Shown here piece after piece: positions 19,520 through 28,771 of a stretch of 64,000 nucleotides of DNA. Below the pieces are notes generated by a model, which was not told where the DNA came from, made no database searches, and worked only from the letters and a program-made list of their open reading frames with translations. The stretch covers positions 1 to 64,000 of the forward strand of contig SCNS01000025.1 of the NCBI GenBank assembly GCA_005503215.1, in the 5' to 3' direction. A program made the translations under genes and the position numbers. The first letter of the stretch is position 1. Every line of letters starts with the position of its first letter. Source of the DNA: Sphingomonadaceae bacterium 3R27C6 (GTDB lineage: Bacteria > Pseudomonadota > Alphaproteobacteria > Sphingomonadales > Sphingomonadaceae).

Positions 19520-22500
19520 CCAAATTGTCATCGATCGTTACTATCGATCGCCGCTTTGCCCGATCGGCTCGACTCGATGCCGATCTCAACGGTACGCCGC
19601 CGCTGATCGGCTATGTTATGCAGGCGAGCGTCGCCAAGGCTCTCAAGACGCTGGGCGACAGCCAGTGCGAAAGTTACCAGGGCGCGTTCACTTGGACCGG
19701 CCCCTATGGCGGCGGCAAATCGAGCGCGGCGCTTCTCCTCGCCAATCTCGTCGCAGGTTCTAAAGGCAATCGAAAAATTGCCGGCGATATCGCGGGCGAG
19801 GCGCTGACCCGACTCTATACCGAGGCATTTCCCGAGCCTGACGGCGGTTGGAAAGTGGTGGCGGTCACCGGCAGCCGGCAGCGGCTGCGCGATGCGATAA
19901 TCGAGGCCGCTACGATCGCGCTTGACTGGAGTTCGGCCGACGTCGCCAACCATGCAGCAAGCGACGACCGACTGATCGCCGCGTTGATTGCGGGTGGCAA
20001 ATCGGCATCGAGCGGAACGCTTCTGATCCTCGACGAGCTTGGCAAGCTACTTGAGTATGAAGCGCTGGAAGGCGGAGATGTCCACCTGCTTCAGGATCTT
20101 GCGGAGCATGCGACGCGTAGCAAGGGTCGGCTGGTCGTCATCGGCATCCTCCATCAATCGTTCGAACAATATGCCGCGCGCGCCGCGCGCGATGCGCGGC
20201 AGGAATGGGCGAAGGTCCAAGGACGCTTCCACGATATCGCCTTCCTGTCAGGCCCCGATGAAACGGTGGCACTGCTCGGTAAGGCGATTTCTGCCGAGCA
20301 TCCACGAAGTGCTGAAGGCGCAGCGCAGACAATCGCCGGCGAAGTCGCAAAGCGGCGGCCGACCGACGCCGGACTGCTCGCCAAGGCCCTAGCCGACACC
20401 TGGCCGCTCAACCCGGTGACCGCTCTGTTGCTGGGACCTGTATCGCGCGCGCGCTTCGCCCAGAACGAACGGAGCGTGTTTGGATTTCTCAGTTCGGCAG
20501 AACCATCTGGCTTCCAGGAGTTTCTCGAACATAGCGGCGATAAGGGCGCAACTTATGACCCCGCTTTGCTCTGGGACTATCTGGCGGCCAATTTCGGCAT
20601 GGCGCTCGCCGGCGGCAGCGACGGCGGCCGGTTCAGCCTTGCCTATGAGGCGATCGAACGCGCGGGCGCGAAAGGCGATGGCCTTCATGTCGAATTGACC
20701 AAAGCTGCTGCGGTCATCGAATTCTTCCGCAATGGATCTGGCGTCACGCTTTCTGACGAATTCCTGATCGCATCGGTGCCGCAAGCGAGCCCCAAGATCG
20801 TCAAAGCCGCAATCGCGGATTTGCTAGATTGGGCGGTATTGATCCGCCAGCCGCGGCTTGGCGGCTATGCACTGTTCGCGGGCAGCGATTTCGACCTCGA
20901 AGAAGCGATTGGCCGCGCCGTCGTGCCCGTCGACAATATTCAGCTCGAAGGCATTCCGAACCGGGTTGGCTTCGGCTTCGCGACCGCAAAGCGCCATTAT
21001 TTCCTCACCGGAGCCCTTCGAACGTTCGAAATCGCGCTGCAGGTGATTTCACCGGACGATTCGACCGAAAGCCTCGTGGCACGAATCGAAGCACGGACAC
21101 CGCGCGGCAGCGGCTTGCTGCTGCTCTTCCTCGCCGACGGTACATTGCCAAGGCAAGCCGTGGAGGCCAAAGCCAAGGCCGCAGCGAAGGCGCTCAAGGC
21201 CAGCGGCCGGATCGTTGCGCTCGGCAGCGCCAGCGAGAGCTTTGCGCTTCGCACCGCGGCGGCCGAGCTTATCGCGGTCGAGCGGGTCTTCCACGAGCAT
21301 CCGCAGCTCGAGGGCGACCGGATAGCGCGCCGCGAGATCGCCGCGCGCCAGTCGCGCTGCATCGACGAACTGCACCGTAAACTTGAAGCGGCACTCGAAG
21401 GTGCCAAATGGTATTTGGCCCCTGCGCCGGGCCGCGCGCACAGCGACCCGCTCGCGATCATTGCGAGCGCGCTTGCGGACGCAGGTTATTCGCAGGCTCC
21501 CATTCTCAAGAGCGAACTCCTCCAACGCGATAAGCCCTCACCGAACTCGATGGCGGCGCTTCGCGACCTCGCGCATGCGATGGTAAGCGCCGGCGAGCAC
21601 GAGCAGCTTGGCATGACCCAATATCCGGCAGAGCTCGGTCTCTATCTCACGGTCATCAAGCCGTTCGGCCTCCATCGCGAGATCCATCCCGGTCAATATG
21701 AGTTCAGCGATCCCGACGACAGCGCAGCGGGCCGGTCACTCCGGCCTGCCTGGGATGTCATCGACGAGGCAGGTGACGATCCACTCGATTGCATCTATGC
21801 GCGCTGGGCCACGGCCCCTTTCGGGATCAAGGCCGGGGTCATGCCGGCAATCGCGCTCGCCTATATGCTCGCGAAGCGCAACAGCGTCGCCATCTATATC
21901 GACGGCATCTATCAAACCCAGATCGATGATGTGGTCGTAGACAAGCTCCTCCAGAGGCCAGCGAGCTTCCGGATGCGCAAGATCGACCGCTCGGTCCGCG
22001 AGATGGCTTTTCTGAGCGGTCTCGCCAAGCTTATGGGCGTCGAAGAAACCGGCGCGTCGTTGCCGATCGCGGCCGCCCTGTTCCAGCGTTTCGAGGCTCT
22101 TTCGAGCTTCGCCAGGCGCACGCAGCGGATCGACAAGCAGGCCCGCGCAGTGCGCTCCGTTGTCCTCAAGGCGGACGACCCCGAGAAACTGCTCTTCGAT
22201 GACCTGCCCGCGACGCTCGGCGAGGCGCTCACGCCCGAGGCGGTGCATGCAGCCATCCTCGCCGCTGAAGAAAGCTATCCCGCCCTCCTCGCCGAGCTCC
22301 GGCTTGCCCTCGGTCGCGCTCTCGGCATCGACCCCGCAGACTTCGGCGGCATCGGCGAAAGAACGGCCGCGATCAGGGGGCTGACCAACGATTATAATTT
22401 CGATGCGTTCGCCGATCGCGCCGCGGCGATCGAACAGGGTAACGGCGATATCGAGAGCCTGGTCAGCGTTCTTCTGCACCGCCCTGCCCGCAACTGGTCC

Positions 22501-22824
22501 GATCGCGACCGCGAAGAAGCGCTGACCGAGATCGCGCGCTTTGGCCGTCGGTTCCGCGAACTCGAAGCATTGGCAGTCGTGCGCGACAGGCAATCGCACA
22601 CAGAGGCGCTGGCCCTGGTGGTCGGCCTCGATCCCAAGACGCCGCCGCTGATGCGCAGCTTCGTACTCAACGAACAGGAAAAGCAGGCGGCTGCCGGCAT
22701 GGCGGACCGGCTGGTTGCGACGCTGCGCGCCGATGACGGGGGCGGCAGGCTCCAACTCGCCGCGCTGGCACGCGCCGTCGCGATGCTCGCGGCGGACAGC
22801 GAAGAAGAGGCGGTAGCCGCATGA
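19516..22824 (+). CDS. sspC: SspC-like large P-loop ATPase
   Basis: A 1102-aa cytosolic ATPase. Walker A is 'TGPYGGGKSSAALLLANLV' near residue 62, and Walker B is 'SSGTLLILDELGKLLEYEA' near 160. A sensor-like 'VVIGILHQSFEQYAARAAR' follows. The remaining 800 residues have winged-helix-like and helical segments with no named domain that I can place. Length and position between DUF4007 and the PAPS-reductase-like gene fit SspC, the ATPase of the single-strand phosphorothioation complex. The start is GTG 19516, supported by GGAGG and by the GTGA overlap with sspB. The stop overlaps sspD as ATGA, so sspBCD is one coupled operon. Confidence 0.88.
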   Translation: MTKLSSIVTIDRRFARSARLDADLNGTPPLIGYVMQASVAKALKTLGDSQCESYQGAFTWTGPYGGGKSSAALLLANLVAGSKGNRKIAGDIAGEALTRLYTEAFPEPDGGWKVVAVTGSRQRLRDAIIEAATIALDWSSADVANHAASDDRLIAALIAGGKSASSGTLLILDELGKLLEYEALEGGDVHLLQDLAEHATRSKGRLVVIGILHQSFEQYAARAARDARQEWAKVQGRFHDIAFLSGPDETVALLGKAISAEHPRSAEGAAQTIAGEVAKRRPTDAGLLAKALADTWPLNPVTALLLGPVSRARFAQNERSVFGFLSSAEPSGFQEFLEHSGDKGATYDPALLWDYLAANFGMALAGGSDGGRFSLAYEAIERAGAKGDGLHVELTKAAAVIEFFRNGSGVTLSDEFLIASVPQASPKIVKAAIADLLDWAVLIRQPRLGGYALFAGSDFDLEEAIGRAVVPVDNIQLEGIPNRVGFGFATAKRHYFLTGALRTFEIALQVISPDDSTESLVARIEARTPRGSGLLLLFLADGTLPRQAVEAKAKAAAKALKASGRIVALGSASESFALRTAAAELIAVERVFHEHPQLEGDRIARREIAARQSRCIDELHRKLEAALEGAKWYLAPAPGRAHSDPLAIIASALADAGYSQAPILKSELLQRDKPSPNSMAALRDLAHAMVSAGEHEQLGMTQYPAELGLYLTVIKPFGLHREIHPGQYEFSDPDDSAAGRSLRPAWDVIDEAGDDPLDCIYARWATAPFGIKAGVMPAIALAYMLAKRNSVAIYIDGIYQTQIDDVVVDKLLQRPASFRMRKIDRSVREMAFLSGLAKLMGVEETGASLPIAAALFQRFEALSSFARRTQRIDKQARAVRSVVLKADDPEKLLFDDLPATLGEALTPEAVHAAILAAEESYPALLAELRLALGRALGIDPADFGGIGERTAAIRGLTNDYNFDAFADRAAAIEQGNGDIESLVSVLLHRPARNWSDRDREEALTEIARFGRRFRELEALAVVRDRQSHTEALALVVGLDPKTPPLMRSFVLNEQEKQAAAGMADRLVATLRADDGGGRLQLAALARAVAMLAADSEEEAVAA

Positions 22825-23660
22825 CAGGTGAGCGCCATATTCTCGGGCTTTCGGGCGGCCGCGACAGCGCCGCGCTCGCAGTTTATATGCGGCAACATCA
22901 TTCGGGTCTGCCGCTTGAATATTTCTTCACCGACACCGGCAAAGAACTCCCAGAAGTCTACAGCTTCCTCGACCGGCTCGAGGGGTTTCTCGGCAAGCCG
23001 ATCCAGCGACTTAATCCCGATCGCGATTTCGATTTCTGGCTCGACGAATATGGCAATTTCCTCCCCTCACCGCGCACGCGCTGGTGCACGCGGCAGCTCA
23101 AACTTCGCCCGCTCGAACGTTGGCTCAGAGCTGATCTCGAGGCAGGAACGACGGTTCATAGCTATGTTGCAATCCGCGCCGACGAACCGACCCGCGAGGG
23201 GTATCAGGCGACGCATCCCAATATGCGCGTGCATCTGCCGCTGCGCGAAGCCGGTATCGACCGTGCCGGGGTGATCGAGATTCTCGAGCAATCCGACGTC
23301 GGCGAACCTGCTTATTATCAGTGGCGGTCGCGTTCGGGTTGCACCTTCTGCTTTTTCCAACAAAAGATCGAGTGGGTCCGGCTCGCCGAAAATCATCCCG
23401 ATCGCTTTGCCGAGGCGGTCGATTATGAAAAGACCGCCCTCAAGGATGGCTCACCCTTCACCTGGAGCCAGGGCGAAAGCCTGACGGAGTTGATCGAGCC
23501 CGCACGCGTCGCAGCAATCAAAGCCGATTATGAAAAGCGGCGCGAGCGCCTGCGCCGCAATCGCCGGGTCAATCCTCTGTCGGCCAACAGCGCCGAGACG
23601 ATCGACGATGTTTACGGGGTCGACGAGGGGTCGAGCAGCTGCGTGATCTGCCACAAATAG
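22821..23660 (+). CDS. sspD: SspD-like PAPS-reductase-family ATP pyrophosphatase
   Basis: A 279-aa PP-loop enzyme that activates the DNA phosphate with ATP for sulfur insertion. The PP-loop is 'ILGLSGGRDSAALAVYM' at residues 7-23, and 'YFFTDTGKELPEVYSFLDRL' continues the fold. Cys residues that could hold an Fe-S cluster or Zn are in 'RTRWCTRQLK', 'SRSGCTFCFFQQ' and the C-terminal 'SSSCVICHK'. This resembles DndC and SspD, which carry Cys clusters. ATG 22821 overlaps sspC by 4 bp. Its stop lies 8 bp from the stop of the convergent kinase gene. Confidence 0.9.
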   Translation: MTGERHILGLSGGRDSAALAVYMRQHHSGLPLEYFFTDTGKELPEVYSFLDRLEGFLGKPIQRLNPDRDFDFWLDEYGNFLPSPRTRWCTRQLKLRPLERWLRADLEAGTTVHSYVAIRADEPTREGYQATHPNMRVHLPLREAGIDRAGVIEILEQSDVGEPAYYQWRSRSGCTFCFFQQKIEWVRLAENHPDRFAEAVDYEKTALKDGSPFTWSQGESLTELIEPARVAAIKADYEKRRERLRRNRRVNPLSANSAETIDDVYGVDEGSSSCVICHK

Positions 23661-23668
23661 GGCAGCAT

Positions 23669-24544
23669 CTATCCCACGATCGCCGCTTCTATTTCATCGG
23701 CGAAAGCGCGCCCGTCAGCGGGACGTATCGCGGTGCGATGATGAAGAGCCCGATAGATCGGATCGAAAAGCGCCTCCGGCCCTGACCAGTCGTCGCGAGA
23801 CAGTATGCCGGTCGGATGACTTCGATTGACGACGAACCAGAAGACCGATGCGAGCTGGAAGACGTCCGAGGCTGCATCGATCCGGTCATCGCGCCCGATG
23901 CTTCGGTTGTTCGCCTCGGGCGACATCCAGAAACGTGGCCCGACGATCTGCCAGTCGGGCGTCACGCGCTCTTCAGGCGGCAGTCCCAGCACATCGCAAA
24001 GACCATAATCGCTGAGCACCCATCTATCGCCGACGACAAGGATATTGTCCGGCTTGATGTCTCGGTGGATGGCTTTGGTGTGAAGTTCGCCCAACCCTTG
24101 TGCAAGACCGCGAAACTGCGCTTGAAAAACCTCGCTCGGGACATCGGCCCGCCGCACGAGGTCCGTCAGCGCCTCGGTCGCAAGGACCATGATGATGAAG
24201 GGGACGCTCTTGGTGGTCGATGTGTTTGACCCGCGCTTCCTGAATTCGCCATCAACAGCACCTGCATCCTTGTAAACGATCAGATGCTCATGCTTGAGAT
24301 CGGCCAATAGCTCGCGTTCCCGCTCGAACCGCGCGCGCCGGTCCACCCGAAGGTCGAGTAGGAATTTTACGGCATATTCAACGCCATCGGCAAGATCGGT
24401 GCATCGATGGACAACCCCGTTGCCACCCGCCGCTATGCGGTCCCCGACCTCATACGCATGTCCCGCCTGCGTGCGAAGTTCGTCTGGGATGACGATCGTC
24501 TCGCGTGGCTGAGTGTCGCCCCTGCCGGCGAAAAGCACGGCCAT
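23669..24544 (-). CDS. Hanks-type Ser/Thr protein kinase in the defence locus
   Basis: A 291-aa soluble kinase without a membrane segment or extracellular sensor. All key motifs are present: Gly-rich loop 'IAAGGNGVVHRC', Lys in 'VEYAVKFLL', Glu in the next helix, catalytic loop 'HRDIKPDNILVV', metal-binding 'LSDYGLCDVLG' (DYG for DFG) and 'MSPEANNRS'. It should be active. ATG 24544 is 1 bp past the stop of the DUF262 gene, so the two form an operon; longer in-frame starts inside that gene are less natural. Kinases occur in other anti-phage systems (PglW of BREX type 2, Stk2), so a signalling role here is reasonable inference. Confidence 0.85.
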   Translation of the reverse strand: MAVLFAGRGDTQPRETIVIPDELRTQAGHAYEVGDRIAAGGNGVVHRCTDLADGVEYAVKFLLDLRVDRRARFERERELLADLKHEHLIVYKDAGAVDGEFRKRGSNTSTTKSVPFIIMVLATEALTDLVRRADVPSEVFQAQFRGLAQGLGELHTKAIHRDIKPDNILVVGDRWVLSDYGLCDVLGLPPEERVTPDWQIVGPRFWMSPEANNRSIGRDDRIDAASDVFQLASVFWFVVNRSHPTGILSRDDWSGPEALFDPIYRALHHRTAIRPADGRAFADEIEAAIVG

Positions 24545-24545
24545 G

Positions 24546-25790
24546 TCACGCCGCCCCGCCGCAGCCGGCGATCCGCCAGCAAGCATTGGAAAGCTGGAAT
24601 ACCGCCGCGTCGGCTGGCCAGTCGAGAACACGCTCCTTGCTCTGGTGATCATGCAGAGGCTCTCCGCATGCTACACAATCGTCGAACAACCGGCCACGGG
24701 CGCTGAAGTCGAGCTGCTGCGCCATCGCCTCGAAGCGTTCGCGAACCGGCTCTTCAGGCCGCCGCTGCCGATAGGTGCCCGACAATATGTCCATGAGGAA
24801 GTTCTTGCGCCAGGACCGGCTGGCGATCGTGTTGGCCTGCGACACGCATTTGATCGCATATTCGCTCAGAATATCGACCTCGGATTCGGGTGCGATATTT
24901 TCATCGAGCAGGCGCAGATCGCCGCGGAGCGGTTCCAGATCCTGATCTAGCAGAGCGTGGCCGGCCCGGTGAAATTCATGAACCGAAAGGAACAGCGAGT
25001 AGAAATCGGATTTCTGCTTGAACCGCGTCCGCCCCAGCGGGAAGCGATCGGGCGCGAAGATGGTGTGAAAGTCATCGAGGACGGCCATGAACTCGCGCCG
25101 AGTGGCTGCCTCGCTCTCCGCGTCCCATTCGGCGTATCGGGCGTAGAAATAATCGAGGTCGCCCTTCTTGTCCTGCGGGCCCTCGAGCATGCCGGCGAGG
25201 ACCTCCGAGACGAACTCGACATCGCCCATCCGCCGCCGCTGGCCGACCGTGAACACGCGCGAATCGTCAAGATATTCGTCGAGCGAAAGATCGGTCGCGA
25301 GATCGAGAAACCGGCCCGGGAAATCGGCCCTGCGTAATTCCTGCTTGTTGAGCGGGAGGGAGTATTTGTTCACGCGCGAGTAGACCTCGCGCACCTCCTC
25401 TTCGGTGAAGCCGATCGCCTCATTATAGTCGATCTTGTACTGTAAAATCTTGTTTCGCACTTCGGCGGGGAGTTCGGAGAATTTCTTTCCGGCAAAGGGC
25501 CCGGAATAGGGCTCGTCGAGCGCGAACTCGTCGCGCAGAAAAGCCAGAATTGCCGAAATGCGCTGCTGTCCGTCGATGACCTGCCGGTAGGTCTGCTCGT
25601 TGCGGATTTCATTCCAAAGGAACATCTTGGGCATCGGCACCTGACGCAGGATCGTATCGATGAGCATGATGCGCGCAGCCGGGTTCCAAACCTCCTTACG
25701 CTGGAACGAGGGCCGCAATTCCAGTCGACCGTTCGTGCTCCAGTCACGCAGGTCCGAGATGGGATGCGGGCTGCTGTTCCAAGTCCCCAC
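24546..25790 (-). CDS. DUF262 (ParB-like nucleotidase) protein
   Basis: A 414-aa protein with an N-terminal DUF262 domain: 'LELRPSFQRKEVWNPAARIM', 'IDTILRQVPMPKMFLW' and the signature 'VIDGQQRISAILAFL' near residue 75. The helical middle is unassigned. The C-terminus has a possible zinc site 'DDCVACGEPLHDHQ' but no full HNH nuclease motif. DUF262 proteins include the GmrSD and SspE restriction factors, where NTP hydrolysis controls DNA cleavage. The start is GTG 25790 with AGGA 8 nt upstream. It is followed at 1 bp by the kinase gene. Whether it is an SspE-type effector without DUF1524 or a regulator is open. Confidence 0.82.
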   Translation of the reverse strand: MGTWNSSPHPISDLRDWSTNGRLELRPSFQRKEVWNPAARIMLIDTILRQVPMPKMFLWNEIRNEQTYRQVIDGQQRISAILAFLRDEFALDEPYSGPFAGKKFSELPAEVRNKILQYKIDYNEAIGFTEEEVREVYSRVNKYSLPLNKQELRRADFPGRFLDLATDLSLDEYLDDSRVFTVGQRRRMGDVEFVSEVLAGMLEGPQDKKGDLDYFYARYAEWDAESEAATRREFMAVLDDFHTIFAPDRFPLGRTRFKQKSDFYSLFLSVHEFHRAGHALLDQDLEPLRGDLRLLDENIAPESEVDILSEYAIKCVSQANTIASRSWRKNFLMDILSGTYRQRRPEEPVRERFEAMAQQLDFSARGRLFDDCVACGEPLHDHQSKERVLDWPADAAVFQLSNACWRIAGCGGAA

Positions 25791-25956
25791 TATATATTCC
25801 TCAACATTGAAAGATTATTCCGCTGGGCGTGTGCGGTAACGCGCACCCGGACGGAAGGCGAGACATCGCGAAGGCGCGCACTCCGCCGCGGCGGGTAGCG
25901 CATCCGTTTCGAGGTTCCAGCAGGCATGTTCGGGTGCGGCTCACGTCTGAAAGGGA

Positions 25957-26409
25957 TCAAAGCATTCCGACGAGCTCATCGCTGAGCCCGAACATCTCGT
26001 CATCGCAGCTCTGCTCCAGAATTTCGATGAGGCGCGGCATCCCCGCAAAGGCGAGACCATTGGCGATCCGCATCATCCGCCGGGGATCCTGGACGACGTC
26101 GGTCTCGCCGGTCTCGCTGATTGCGATCAGCCGCAGGGCATCGGCGCGCCACTCGGGCGAGACAACCGCCGAGCCCTCAATGGCCTTGTAGGTTTCCCGG
26201 GCTTCGAGATCGGCGGGTTTGAGCTTGAGCTTCACCGCGACGCAGATGGCGAGGAACCAGAAATCGACCATGCGCGGAAAGGGCTTGCGGTCGAGATCAG
26301 CAACGCTCGACGCGCCTGTGCTCTGCGAATAGCGCTGAAAATACTCGCGAAACTCGACCGGCGCATTCACTTCGACGCCGGCGAAGGAGGTGTTGATATC
26401 GTCGCTCAT
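25957..26409 (-). CDS. Unknown 150-aa protein of the Ssp restriction operon
   Basis: A 150-aa soluble protein I cannot assign. It starts 'MSDDINTSFAGVEVNAPVEF' and then 'REYFQRYSQSTGA'. A mostly helical region includes 'FPRMVDFWFLAICVAVKLKL', and it ends 'ILEQSCDDEMFGLSDELVGM'. ATG 26409 overlaps the stop of the Rad50-like ATPase as ATGA, which ties it tightly to that protein. Small proteins paired with SMC/DndD-like ATPases can be subunits such as the middle components of ABC three-component systems. That comparison is inference. About 165 bp with promoter-like AT-rich sequence separate it from the DUF262 gene. Confidence 0.7.
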   Translation of the reverse strand: MSDDINTSFAGVEVNAPVEFREYFQRYSQSTGASSVADLDRKPFPRMVDFWFLAICVAVKLKLKPADLEARETYKAIEGSAVVSPEWRADALRLIAISETGETDVVQDPRRMMRIANGLAFAGMPRLIEILEQSCDDEMFGLSDELVGML

Positions 26410-28538
26410 GCCATAACCTCCCGGGACGCGGCGGCGGACTCAACTTCCATTTTTCGCGCGCAGGTGTGGCAGCTTTCGTCATAGGAGCAGTCGCACCGGA
26501 CAACCTCGATCCTCTCCGAGGGCGGCGCATGGAGCAGCATGCGCGGATAATGGGCCGGATTGGTGAGCGTGATGACCTTGCCAGCATGATTCGCGAGCAG
26601 CGTCTCGGTGCCGGCGATTTCGGAGCGGGTGAGGAAGAGGATAAGCTGCGAGCTGTAACGGGCCGCAACCCGAACCACCGAGCTTTTTACGTAGCCGCTC
26701 ATCATTCCGAGTGGCGTATCGATAATATTCGGGGCTTCGACGCCACTTACCCGGGTCAGCGCAAGGATGAACGCAAGCGTAAGCGCGCGACGCGATGCGC
26801 CGTTCAGATCACGATCGGGACTGAGCAGCCGGTCGTCGGGGCCAAAAACTAGAATGTCGAAGTCTTGGCTGATTTCTGCACGGCGGATGATCGCACCCTG
26901 CTCGGCGTCGGCGCCAATCATTTCAAGAAATATCTCGTTCATCAACGTGCTGACGCGGCCAAGCTCGTCGGACTTCAGCCGGTCGAGCGCCCGTTCGAAA
27001 ACCCTAAGCACATCCTGCCCGGCAAGTAGCTCGGCGGCGAGCTGCTGTCCTTTCGTTTCGGCTTTCAAGAAGTCGTCGCGCTCCCTGACCGCCGCCGCAC
27101 GCTCCGCGCGCGCCGCCTCAATCCGGAACGCTGCGCGCGCCGCTTCGTCGCCGTAGTCGTCGGCATGCTTTCGGGCGATTTTCTTTTGTTCGCGTAGCCG
27201 CTGGATGTCGACGTCAGGCACCAGCGCGATCTTCGCTTCAATCTGCGCTTCTTCCGCCGCGAAATCCTTGATCGCCTGAGCCGCCGCGTTCCGGCGCTTC
27301 ATGAGATCAGCATAAAGGTCGCGCCAGCTATCGGCTTCGCTAGGCTGCATCAAGTCGCGAGCGCCATAATAAAGTTCGGTGATCGTCTTCTGGACCGCGT
27401 CGGCGGCGCGGCTCGCCTCGATCATGTCGTTGATATGCTTGTGCCGCCGGGCGCCGTCGGTATCCGTCACATCGAGAGTCTCGCCGCAGATACAGAGCTT
27501 CTGCCCCAGGCATTCGTTCAGCACCGGGATTGTCTGATTAGGGATGCGGCCCTTGGCCTTTAGTGCTTCGAGCTTGCCGGTGGCGACGGCCACGGCACCG
27601 GCAAGCAGCTGCTTGGCGAGAAGCTTGGATTTAAGCAATTCGCCCTGCTCCTTGGCCAGGGCTAGTTCGGCTGCGTCGCCCCGCTTGCGGTTTTCCTTCG
27701 TCCGCTTGAGCTGCGAGGCAAGCTCGGATCGATCGCCCTGCGCAAGCGCTTGTTCGATCTGCTTGGTGAGCAGCTCATATTGCTCTTCGCTTCGCGCCCG
27801 GTTCGCGGTCGCCTCGGCCTGCTTGGGTTCGAGCGTAGCGAGTTCGAGATCGAGCGCCTCAATCCGCGATGAGGCTTCGCGGGCGAGGCTTCCCGCATCA
27901 GATTCGCGGACGCGCTTGTTGACGTCAGCCGCCGCCTGCTTGACGTGACGTTGTGCACTCTCAACGATCGACAGTCCGAGCAGTGCCTTGATCGCATTCT
28001 CAACGCGTTGCCGCTTCACCGTCACGCTGTCGGCGTCAATGAAACTCAGCGCGCGATCGCCGTCAGTGAAGAATACCTCGCGCAGCTCAGGCGGCAGTTC
28101 GGTGCGAACGCGGTTTTCGCCATATTCTTGTGGGTCGCTTCCTTTCGCGGCCAGGTCATACAGACGGAGCGTTGGCTCTCCCCTCCGCCAGCCGGTCGCG
28201 CTCACAGTCTCAGTCACCGTTCGAACAACGCGGTAGCGTCGCAAAGTAGATACGACACGGTTGCTGCGCAGAGCAGGAACGGTCTCGAAATCCACTTCGA
28301 CCACCGTGCGGACGGTGCCACTCTCGGTGTCGATCGGATGGAGGCGATAAGTTTTGGCATCGCCGGGCAATGCTTCGTCGCCGTAAAGCGCCCATTGCAG
28401 CGCAGTCAGCATCGTCGTCTTGCCGGTTTCGTTCTCTGCCCGAATGACCGTCAGATTTTGATCGGGATCGGTTGAGAATTCGATCTCGAGATCCCGAAGC
28501 AGGCGGAAATTCTCGAATTTCGCTCGCAAGAGCTTCAT
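26406..28538 (-). CDS. Rad50/DndD-like SMC ATPase of the defence locus
   Basis: A 710-aa ABC-type ATPase with long central coiled coils. It opens 'MKLLRAKFENFRLLRDLEIE'. Walker A is 'AENETGKTTMLTALQWALYG'. A hinge-like CxC element 'QKLCICGETLDVTD' near residue 350 sits between two coiled-coil arms. The signature and Walker B region are in 'SRRALTLAFILALTRVSG' and 'NIIDTPLGMMSG'. The C-terminus has a Cys cluster 'CDCSYDESCHTCARKM'. It resembles DndD and Rad50, which bind DNA ends or couple ATP use to nuclease action. It overlaps genes on both sides by 4 bp, forming one operon with the PLD-helicase. Confidence 0.85.
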   Translation of the reverse strand: MKLLRAKFENFRLLRDLEIEFSTDPDQNLTVIRAENETGKTTMLTALQWALYGDEALPGDAKTYRLHPIDTESGTVRTVVEVDFETVPALRSNRVVSTLRRYRVVRTVTETVSATGWRRGEPTLRLYDLAAKGSDPQEYGENRVRTELPPELREVFFTDGDRALSFIDADSVTVKRQRVENAIKALLGLSIVESAQRHVKQAAADVNKRVRESDAGSLAREASSRIEALDLELATLEPKQAEATANRARSEEQYELLTKQIEQALAQGDRSELASQLKRTKENRKRGDAAELALAKEQGELLKSKLLAKQLLAGAVAVATGKLEALKAKGRIPNQTIPVLNECLGQKLCICGETLDVTDTDGARRHKHINDMIEASRAADAVQKTITELYYGARDLMQPSEADSWRDLYADLMKRRNAAAQAIKDFAAEEAQIEAKIALVPDVDIQRLREQKKIARKHADDYGDEAARAAFRIEAARAERAAAVRERDDFLKAETKGQQLAAELLAGQDVLRVFERALDRLKSDELGRVSTLMNEIFLEMIGADAEQGAIIRRAEISQDFDILVFGPDDRLLSPDRDLNGASRRALTLAFILALTRVSGVEAPNIIDTPLGMMSGYVKSSVVRVAARYSSQLILFLTRSEIAGTETLLANHAGKVITLTNPAHYPRMLLHAPPSERIEVVRCDCSYDESCHTCARKMEVESAAASREVMA

Positions 28539-28756
28539 TGGAACTGCTCCGCGAGCTTCGCAGCGAGATCGACTCCGAGAGTGTTGATTTGGGCAGCGAT
28601 GTCCTGCTTGACATTGCGGGCTGCAAATCGGTGCTGGCGCTCGATATTGACAATTTCAGCGACGACTTCGCACACATCATCCGCGTAGGATGGATAGCGT
28701 GCTTCCGTCTTGCGCGCTTCTTCTAATATGATCTCGACGACCCGCTGCGTGTCCAT
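28535..28756 (-). CDS. Unknown 73-aa helical protein of the defence operon
   Basis: A 73-aa protein, helical throughout and without hydrophobic segments: 'MDTQRVVEIILEEARKTEAR', then 'YADDVCEVVAEIVNIERQHR', ending 'GVDLAAKLAEQFQ'. No family is recognised. ATG 28756 follows the PLD-helicase stop by 15 bp with GGAGG-like sequence between. The stop overlaps the SMC ATPase start as ATGA. The strict coupling on the ATPase side suggests it is a subunit or chaperone of that protein. Confidence 0.72.
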   Translation of the reverse strand: MDTQRVVEIILEEARKTEARYPSYADDVCEVVAEIVNIERQHRFAARNVKQDIAAQINTLGVDLAAKLAEQFQ

Positions 28757-28771
28757 CCGCCCCCTCCTTCT

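Noticed and set aside
24545-24652. 36-residue N-terminal extension of the kinase reading into the DUF262 gene
   Set aside because: The extension overlaps the end of the DUF262 coding sequence and has no kinase similarity. ATG 24544 gives clean coupling with a 1-bp gap.
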